Of a DNA stretch of 64,000 nt, positions 56,346 through 64,000 are shown one piece after another. The stretch is from NCBI RefSeq assembly GCF_050948215.1, contig NW_027488593.1, positions 620,001-684,000 on the forward strand. The letters run 5' to 3'. Both the position numbers and the translations under genes were made by a program. The notes under the pieces were generated by a model. It did not search any database, had not been told where the DNA came from, and worked only from the letters and a program-made list of their open reading frames with translations. Positions within the stretch are counted from its first letter, which is position 1. Every line of letters begins with the position of its first letter. Origin of the DNA: Halictus rubicundus. Its lineage: Eukaryota > Arthropoda > Insecta > Hymenoptera > Halictidae.

Positions 56346-57282
56346 TGTATACTGTAACGTGGCAGATTTTCCTACGTCCCTCCGAACCGATATAGAGAGG
56401 CCGGGCCGCCCTTTGGCAGCGCCAACGCGATAACGGCTGTCGCGATCGCTCTCCCTGGGACAGTCGAAAACCCTATGGGTAGAGAATAACGCGTTTTGAA
56501 CGCAGCGCCAGTTGGTGCGACGCGAATTTGCAGGACCGTAGCCAGGTCCCAGGTGGACCCGGACCCTTTTTCCTCCTGCCAAGAACGCAGGAAACCTCGA
56601 CGAGAGGCGCTCAGGGGACGGATTCGGAAGACATCCCGCAGAACGACAACGAGGGAGAAATTGAGCCCGGGTTCGCCAACCTGGAGGCGCTGCCGAGGCA
56701 GTTCGGATAGGAGACGAAGATAATCTCCGCCTCGTCGCTGCCTCGCCCCGGAAAGCAGCCAGAATCCGACACAGCCAATCATCGGGGATCATCGACAAAG
56801 ATGTAGCAAATAAGTCGAATGCCATAGGGTCCGGACCGTCGGGTGCAGCCCTGCCGCGCGAGCATTAGCGATAGGTCCGAGCGTCGCGTGGGAGCAGGAA
56901 AAGTCAGGAAAGTGGGGGACGCCTCGCTTCCGCGTTAGCGAGCCATCGCGAAGTAGGTCACTGTGTCGTTGGCCTTAGTACGAACTAGTCGCTTAACAGT
57001 TGCCTAATTTAGAGAAGTTTTTGCGTCGCTGCCGATCCAGCTCATGAAAGGGTAGCTACCGTGTCTTGAACCGAGAAGCAGTTGTACCGAGTGGTAAGTG
57101 CCGATCAGGCTTCCTTTTAAATAATTATTTCGCGTTGGCCCTGCTAGCGTCTTAGTGTCACGGCGGTAATTCGCGTCGCGGAAGACTTTACCTCGTAACG
57201 CCGAAAATCGCGAATCCAAAGGTGCGATGTACTGCTGTACCGAGGGCATCTCCAATCAGTCTGTTTTAAAAGTAAGGGACAC
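56346..57282. other. GC-rich segment before Gypsy fragment 3, no supported gene
   Basis: A short frame at 56528-56710 ends in an acidic peptide (NDNEGEIEPGFANLEALP). It might be the tail of a gag upstream of the pol that follows, but nothing else supports it. The rest shows no motif. It may include leader or LTR sequence of the next element. Confidence 0.35.
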
Positions 57283-58547
57283 ACAAATTACATCGAGGAA
57301 ATACTGCATACATGGTCCAGTAGAAAAATATTACAGCAAGAACAAGTGGAACACCGCGATAAATTCTTTGCAAAATTGCAGGTAAATGATAAAATAGTAA
57401 AATTTGAAGTAGACAGCGGTGCAGCGTACATACACGCTACGACTTTAAAATTAATTACATATTGTAATAATGCGTTCGATTCAGTAGGTTATATTACGGT
57501 ACGCGTCAAATACGGTAATACAGAACGTAAATTAAATATTTATCTTACCAACATTGAAAGAGCATCATCACTAGGACGTGAATGGTTACGCCAATTGATA
57601 ACCCATACAGAACTGCGTGAAATTTCTTTAAACCAGTGTACAGTACATACGTTTAATGCTAGCGACAGAAAAGTCCAATTAAATACGATATTACATAAAT
57701 ACAAAGAGATTCTAGAACCTGGTTTAGATCGTATTAAGAATAGGCAGGCACGATTAACACTAAAAGATAATGCAAACCCTGTATTCGTAAAACATCGTAC
57801 AGTTCCTTTCAAATTATTACCACTAGTTGAGAAGGAAATCGAAAATTTAGAAGCAGCAGGGATCTTAGTGAAAGTCAATACGTCGGAATGGGCTACACCC
57901 ACAGTGCCTATTTTAAAGAAAGAAGGGAATATTAGAATCTGTGGTGACTACAGTGTCACATTAAATCTAAATCTAACGGTAGACGATCACCCATTACCTA
58001 CAATTGATGAACTATTCGCACAAATGGCAGGTGGAACTAGTTTTTCAAAAATTGATCTCCGACAAGCTTATTTACAATTACAAGTTCGGAAAGAAGATCA
58101 GGCATTACTTACGCTAAACACACCGAGTATATACCGACTAGATTAATGAACGGGATTGCTTCTGCTCCAGCCATATGGCAGCGAGAAATTGAAAATATTC
58201 TGCGAGATATACCCGGATTTACAGTCTTTCTCGATGATATAAAAATTACGGGGACAAGTGATGCAGAACACTTACATAGACTAGATTTAGTTTTTCAGAG
58301 ATTACATGAACACAATATCAAGATTAATCTAGAGAAAAGTACTTTCTTTACAAATCAAATTGAATATTGCGGTTACATTATAGATAAGGACGGTATACAT
58401 GAAGACCGTAAAAAAATAGATGCTATAGAGAAAATGTCTACACCCCGCAATGTATCAGAAGTGCAATCATTCATTGGTTTCGTAAACTATTACGGGAAAT
58501 TCATTAAGAACCTCAGTTCAATTCTATACCCTGCGACGAAACTACGA
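57283..58547 (+). pseudogene. Gypsy fragment 3: protease and reverse transcriptase
   Basis: Part of a Gypsy pol, similar in style to the K02A2.6-type pols common in animals. The protease-like start has VDSGAAY (Ser for the usual Thr of DTGA). The RT begins with NPVFVKHRTVPF, EWATPTVPILKKEG, ICGDYSVTLN and FSKIDLRQAYLQL. A one-base shift near 58125-58140 moves the rest into another frame with MNGIASAPAIWQREIE and FLDD at 58227-58238. It continues through SFIGFVNYYGKFIKNLSSILYP and stops matching at about 58547. RNase H, integrase and LTRs are missing. AT-rich codon use contrasts with its GC-rich flanks. Confidence 0.88.
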
Positions 58548-60060
58548 TTCTCGCGTTCCGTCGTGAGCTCGCGATGGTGACTCAAGCAGGAGCCAATCCG
58601 CGACCAGACACTAACGCGAACCAATCCGCGAGTAGACCCTGTGGGTAGGGTCTATTTATCATCAACTACACTTGCTGGCGAACTCAATTTAATCTCTAAA
58701 TGTACATATAGTGTTCGCGACTGTACAATTTACGCGAGGTGTCTTCGAACAACGCTCGACGACTGTCTACTAATCCGAAGTGTATCTCGCCACGACTTCT
58801 GACTGACTCCTCGAAAGTCCTGTACAACTTAATTCTAACGCCTTCGTTTGCCCTGGTAAAAATCCTAAACAACCCTGATTGGCTAACCCACGCTTTGGGT
58901 CCTTCCAATCAGAGCTGTTCTTTTTCTTCGTCTCACCCCCGTTCCTTCCGCCCTTGGCGTGTTTGTTTTCGGAACGGCGAGGTGATCGGAGAAGATGATG
59001 GGACTTTCCTCCGGGCCACCCATGCTTGACCCAAGTGTCGATAGACCGTTGGGTCCGCTTCAAGTGCCCTTCAGTTCGTCTCTTAATTTACGACGGTCTC
59101 AGTTTGCTATTGAGGACTTTGGGACAAAACTCTAATAAACATACTTCGACTAGGTCTGGAAAATGTCCACTCAAAAATAGCTTCGTCGAACGAGAGTCGT
59201 AAATTGCGTTGGCCGTTTGCACGAAAGAAAAGACTCTTTTGTGTGCGTGCGACCGGACGCTACAACCCTAACGCGAACGAATCCGCGAGCGCCGACGCAA
59301 CGCGAGCGTTTCGCGAAGTGAGGCTCTCATTGTGGTCCGCGCTCGCCAATAAGTACCCGGCCGGAACGAGCAAACTTCGGAGTTGGCTTGGAGCAGCTCT
59401 CGGAGGCACTTCTCCGAGCTCCAGACTTCTTATGTACGTGCTTGTGCGTGAACACGCTGGTATTGGTGTAACGCGTACTACGGGTTACGTCCGTGTGCGA
59501 GCGAAGCCGATACCGCGAGCGAGTCTCGAGGTGACTAGTCGGGCGAGAGCAGTGCCCCCGAGCACTGGGACGCACCGCGCCTCTGGCTCTCTTCTACCCC
59601 CTTGATCCGATTCCCGATTCCCGAAATCCTGCGACATCCGCTCACCGTCCCGCGACCGAGCCTCGCGTTTCGCGCGCTTAGTCCTCATCCAGTTGCAGCC
59701 GCGTACGTAGCTCGTCCTGTGGGTCACGTCCGCGAACGAGCGATGACGCCGTTGTCGGGGAGCACGTTCTACGGGTTACGTCCGTGTGCGAGCGAACCAC
59801 ACCGCGGTTTGGTCGGGGGCGGCAAGCCAGGCGTCCCGCCGGTCCGGATACGAGGCCGAATCGCGACCCCGCGAGCTCAGCACGTACGGAAACATAGTTC
59901 ACTAGAATCTCGGTGTGCCGCGGCGGTTCCTGCCGTCCATCTGCAGCCCCGGAATCCCGGACCGTCCCACCGTTTCACGAGTAAAGTTCGCCTCAAACAA
60001 GACAGGCAAGATGTCGAAGTTGTTTGGGCGGCCAGATTCAAGAACAGGGGTTAGAAAGGC
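58548..60060. other. Moderately GC-rich unassigned segment
   Basis: No supported gene. A short inverted repeat CTGATTGG/CCAATCAG lies near 58878-58915 and AATAAA near 59134; the part up to about 59160 may be LTR-derived. AACGCGAACGAATCCGCGAG near 59270 resembles AACGCGAACCAATCCGCGAG near 58612, a weak direct repeat. The 133-residue plus-strand frame at 59204-59605 has no known motif. Confidence 0.35.
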
Positions 60061-60222
60061 TATAGCCAAAAACTACTACTAAAATATGCTACTCCAAAAA
60101 TATTTTTCCGGAAAATTATTAAAAAATAGTTTAAACATAGTTAAAAAATGTTTTTACAACAGCGTAAATACAATCATACGGTTAGAAATCGAAAAAACAT
60201 TTGATTAAAGAAAAAAAAAATT

Positions 60223-60307
60223 GGACCGGGGCGGAATTCGAACCTGGTCCAAAAAGTCTTCAGCGGTTCCGCAGTCGGAGACCATAGCTACTGCACCAAC
60301 CGGCGCC
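60223..60307 (-). tRNA. tRNA-like sequence (pseudogene or tRNA-derived SINE head)
   Basis: On the minus strand an A-box TGGTGCAGTAG (perfect consensus) and a near-consensus B-box GGTTCGAATTC occur at tRNA-like spacing, followed downstream by a run of ten T, a Pol III terminator. The acceptor and T stems do not pair well, so it is not a good functional tRNA and no anticodon is assigned. A SINE head or an old tRNA pseudogene is likelier. Confidence 0.5.
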
Positions 60308-61735
60308 GTTGAAAATATCTTTGAAATATTGGGATATATCCTGCGTAGTATAATTGTCGTTTTTTGTACTACGCAATTTTTTATGTCTGGACGATGTTTC
60401 TCTGAACTTAGGGATGTTTAATATTACATAATATATTTTTACGATAATTATAACTTAGTTTTTCACGGAAAAACGGAAAAAACGCCGAAAAAAGTGGCTT
60501 TTATATTTTCCTACTATGACGCACCAATCGCGGGTATTTCAAAAAAATTGAGCATAATACTTAGGACAATATCTTATTGCTAAATTAATTCTGTTGTTGT
60601 CACTCTTAGATTTCCATATGAAATCTGTATTTTTTCGATTTTTTTCGTGTTTTTCGATTTGTACAGCCAGCATTTGCAACGGAAAAATCTAAAAACGACT
60701 CAAAGTATGTGGTTTGGTGTCCGAAATGTGTCAGATTTTTTTCAGAATTTTAAATTGCCATTAAATGGGGAAAATGGGCCAAAAACTGGATTTTCGTTTT
60801 TCCTCTATAACTACCCTTACAGATGAGCTATAGGGATAAAACTTGGCTGAAAGGTATCTTTTTTGGTAGGCTATCGAATGGCGCAAATTGGAATAAAATC
60901 CCTTCCAGGGCAGATTTGACACCCAAAACCGGCTATAGCCTTTGCCAGTTGGGAATTGGTCTTCGTGCTCGAAATCTTTCCGACGTCGCCCCGACGTCGT
61001 AGGGGCTATAACTTTGAACGTCCAGATGGCCTTTCGAGAGCACGTTGACACGTTCCCTGCTGTGCATGGCACAAAAAAAAATGTTTTTAGGGGCTCCACA
61101 GCTCCTTAGGTAAACTATCGGTATCTCTCCTCTACAACATCATAGGGATGGGAATCGTACCTGTCGCTCGGTGAAACAGCATCACACATCCTTATGTTAT
61201 ACGTAAATTGCACAATTTTTTGACGTAAATATCCAAATTAGGAAGGGGATCATTCCATGTGAATTAAATCCTTTTTTTTGGGATCATGTTTCGAATTTGG
61301 ATGAAACTGAAAGATTGAGCCATCATTTTGTAATCTTCGAAATTGTTTAAAGGATACGGACTATCAAAGTTTGCTATTTGGGATGAGTTTTACGAAAACT
61401 GCCTTCACAACACATTTTTAATACCACAGTTATTATTAAAGATAAAAAACATTTTGTAACGTAAAGGATTGCGGTGGTTGCGGAATGACAGGAGTCGGAA
61501 TATCTAGAGACATAGGATATATTTTCCAAACACGTTAGTACAAAGGATGAGGTGATAGGTTTTGTTATAAAATAGATTCTTTCAAAAGAGTGAGAGACAA
61601 AGCTAGCAACGATTAATTTAGGAAAAGATTTTATATAATACGCGATACCATCATCGGGCGTCCGGTTTATTTCAACCGTACTCTCCCTCTGGGAATACGA
61701 TGACGCGGTTTCGCCTGTTTTCTCATGTCCGATCG
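60308..61735. other. AT-rich sequence, no gene seen
   Basis: No coding or element motif that I recognise. A 112-residue minus-strand open frame at 60761-61099 has no known domain and looks accidental. Confidence 0.4.
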
Positions 61736-62095
61736 GCGGCCGGCCTTCATGGCCGTCCTCTCCGAAACGTACAGAGGAACCAGGCGTCCCTACTCTCAGG
61801 CGGCCAGGAAGCTACCCTGTTCTTTCCTCTCGGCGGGCGGCCGGCCTTCATGGCCGTCCTCTCCCATGTATCCAGAGAGGCGTCCAGGTGCAACCCCTGT
61901 CCTCTCCTGGGCTGCTGGGCGTCCGATAGCATTGCTTCGTACTCTCCCGTCCTGTGGGCGGCCGTGGTCTTACTCGTCCTCTCCCACAGGTGCAGCCCTG
62001 CTGCTGGGCGTCCGATAGCATTGCTTCGTACTCTCCCATCCTGTAGGTGGCCGTGGTCTTACCTCGTCCTCTCCTACAGGTGCAGCAAGAGTGCT
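61736..62095. repeat. Short imperfect tandem duplications (100 bp and 89 bp periods)
   Basis: CCGGCCTTCATGGCCGTCCT occurs at 61741 and 61841 (100 bp apart). CTGCTGGGCGTCCGATAGCA occurs at 61912 and 62001 (89 bp apart). Units share CGTCCTCTCC and appear to be related. No gene assigned to the open frame that crosses them. Confidence 0.85.
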
Positions 62096-63566
62096 TACTC
62101 CGCGGTAATCTACCGATATTTATATGGACTCGTTGCTATCTTTATCAATAACGCGTTACTCGGGGTCTAGAAGGTTCCAGACCCCGCGGTTCCCCTTGAA
62201 CCGCCGGCCACGCTGCCTCGGCGCAATTCTTCTGTTACATCGGATGGGGGGGTGACGAGGGGTCTTGACGCTTTATTGTTTCCTCGTCGCGTTACAATTT
62301 TCTTTTTTTAATCATCATCGCAAAAGACTGTTCTTATTAAATAATTTATCATTTTATATTCGAATGTGATTTCTTAATGCAAAAATATTACTAATATCTT
62401 TGTTTTGCAAATTTTACCATCGGTTGAAATGTTAAAAAATTTAAAAAAATATGGCCACATTTTACGATTCTTCCTGTTTGAAATTCCGTTTTTTCCTGAA
62501 CTATTTATTGTTTTGTGTCCATTAAGTTGCTGGATATTCTTTAGACATTTTAAAGTGAGGGTCGACAGCGTCTGTCCTAAAATTAAAATTTTCACGTAGT
62601 GAAAAGAAGAGCACGAGGAAGGTCATTTACATATTTTACCTAAACTGTTGTTAGGGTGTTGTGCACTCCGAGTGTACAGTAAAGGTTAATGCCATCCATA
62701 GTACAAGGGACATTGGTTTTTCCAAGCCTGCCAGTGAATAGCGGTCGATCAGTCGGTGCACTTGCAATTAGCTACCGGGATCGCCGAACGCCGCGTCCTT
62801 CGCCGGTCTTACCTGGCCGCAATTTTTTAATTTTTGCCTTGCTATACGAAAAAATGTACATGGAAAACTTCAGAATTCTTATCCATAATTACCTAAAAAT
62901 GATTTACGTCCTACATTGTTCGAAATCGAGGGTTCCGAAAGGGAGTACCGTATTTTTATTTTCGTAGGCCTTTCCACTCGGCAAAGTATGGTACGGACGG
63001 CAATAATGCATGTAAAAGGTGTTGTACTGTTCGTTCGTTAGCTTAAGCCCATCACTTTTATGACAGGCAAAGTCAGATGCCGAAGTACTAAAAATGAGGC
63101 TAGCGCAAAAATTAGTTTCAGCGACGAAATGTAAATGATTCTATAACCACCATCCCACGAAAACACGAAGGAAAACACACGGTCAACACGTGCTTGAAGG
63201 GATTTCCTCATACTAAATCACAATATCGCACCTCCTACTCGAAAAGCATAATAATAGATACCTATCATTTTTACCAAGAAATGTACCAAGAAATATGTTT
63301 AAACGACGTCACAGAATCTTAGCAATTTCTCTGTAAGTAATTTCCTGGCTTTATCTCTTTCCTTGCAATTGTCGAGAGGTATATCGAGAAGTAGATAGTA
63401 TAGTATTTCTTGATTCTACATATTATGCAATGCGTTATTTAACCCATAATCGAAGTGCATTGATCCTAATCCCGATATTATCTGCTGTCGATCGCTGTCA
63501 TAGTCTTGCCCGCCGATTTGTTTCTGCTCGGAGTACTCAAATACTGCACGCACGAGCGACAGCTGA
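62096..63566. other. Unassigned sequence, no gene seen
   Basis: Mixed AT-rich DNA with no supported frame, RNA gene or element end. Confidence 0.4.
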
Positions 63567-63610
63567 ATAGCAGTGGGCTAAGCTGTTCAACAATTACCGC
63601 CCACTGCTAT
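63567..63610. repeat. Hairpin with 12-bp perfect arms
   Basis: ATAGCAGTGGGC (63567-63578) and GCCCACTGCTAT (63599-63610) with a 20-base loop. Confidence 0.85.
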
Positions 63611-63718
63611 ACGATTGTAGGGGATGGCAAGGCACCATTTTGTATGGGTGCAAGGCGGTGACACAGTATTGATGCGAGCCTGCGAAGAAGGTTCCCTGGA
63701 AGGAATGCGGAGACGTAT

Positions 63719-63827
63719 CTATACCTTGTCCAACGAGACGAGGCAGTAGACGTAAACATAGCCACTTGAGTGCGACAGAGTTGGATGCTGGTACTTCACT
63801 GCCTCATCTCGTTGGACAGAGTATAGG
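63719..63827. repeat. Imperfect inverted repeat, arms of about 30 bp
   Basis: Left arm 63719-63748 contains CCAACGAGACGAGGCAGT; right arm 63796-63827 contains ACTGCCTCATCTCGTTGG, a complement with one mismatch over that core. The loop is about 47 bases. This could be the folded end of a foldback or MITE-like element. Confidence 0.75.
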
Positions 63828-64000
63828 TACGAATGCGTGGCTGATTGGATCAGAGTGGAAGAGGCAGGCCTCGTTTCACACGCATTTCTGGCTACGGTCG
63901 AAATATTGGCTACAGCCGTCACACATACTATGTAGCGTGTGACGTCGAAACCAAAACACTGGGACTGCGGGCGCGGCTGAGATGGGCATAGGCAGACCTA

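Noticed and set aside
59204..60054. Open frames of 133 and 150 codons after Gypsy fragment 3
   Set aside because: No domain and composition typical of chance frames in GC-rich DNA.

Overview
The window looks like heterochromatic, repeat-packed DNA from an arthropod, most likely an insect. My best guess is Hymenoptera (an ant or a relative), but that rests only on the mix of element families (Gypsy, Copia, BEL/Pao, R1-clade non-LTR, P-element, Mutator-like with YqaJ). I found no host single-copy gene, rRNA gene or CRISPR array. Everything recognisable is a mobile element or a satellite.

Left half (1-31,997): a very long satellite built from the pentamer ATAGG (read as GGATA) and the heptamer GAGGATA, usually as a 17-bp unit. 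Higher-order blocks of about 0.35-1.9 kb are copied around inside it. Three elements sit in the array. A nearly perfect Gypsy LTR retrotransposon (1242-10975, 4-bp target duplication GGAT, 1714-bp LTRs with one difference noticed) carries gag, pol and a third ORF of unknown function. Two R1-clade non-LTR retrotransposons follow: an almost full-length copy (11626-16583) and a 5'-truncated copy (25597-26808). Both end in poly(A) directly joined to the same phase of the satellite (TAGGATA). This recalls TRAS/SART elements, which insert into TTAGG telomere repeats; ATAGG differs from TTAGG by one base.

Right half (31,998-64,000): a graveyard of older, nested elements. A BEL/Pao fragment on the minus strand is cut by a minus-strand Copia element (34043-38685). 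Next is a Gypsy whose RT and RNase H are missing, split inside its integrase by a second BEL/Pao element (41146-47423). The BEL/Pao insertion has a clean 5-bp target duplication but is bounded by 54-bp inverted repeats instead of direct LTRs. Then come a decayed Mutator-like transposase with a YqaJ nuclease domain (49.6-52.5 kb, itself split by a 701-bp insertion with 10-bp target duplication), a P-element transposase remnant (55.8-56.3 kb) and a third Gypsy fragment (57.3-58.5 kb). The last 5.5 kb hold only a tRNA-like sequence, short tandem duplications and hairpins.

The coding units serve only the elements that carry them. Only the first Gypsy looks intact and recently active. The R1-clade full copy is one nonsense codon away from an uninterrupted ORF2. 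Everything from 32 kb rightward is broken.
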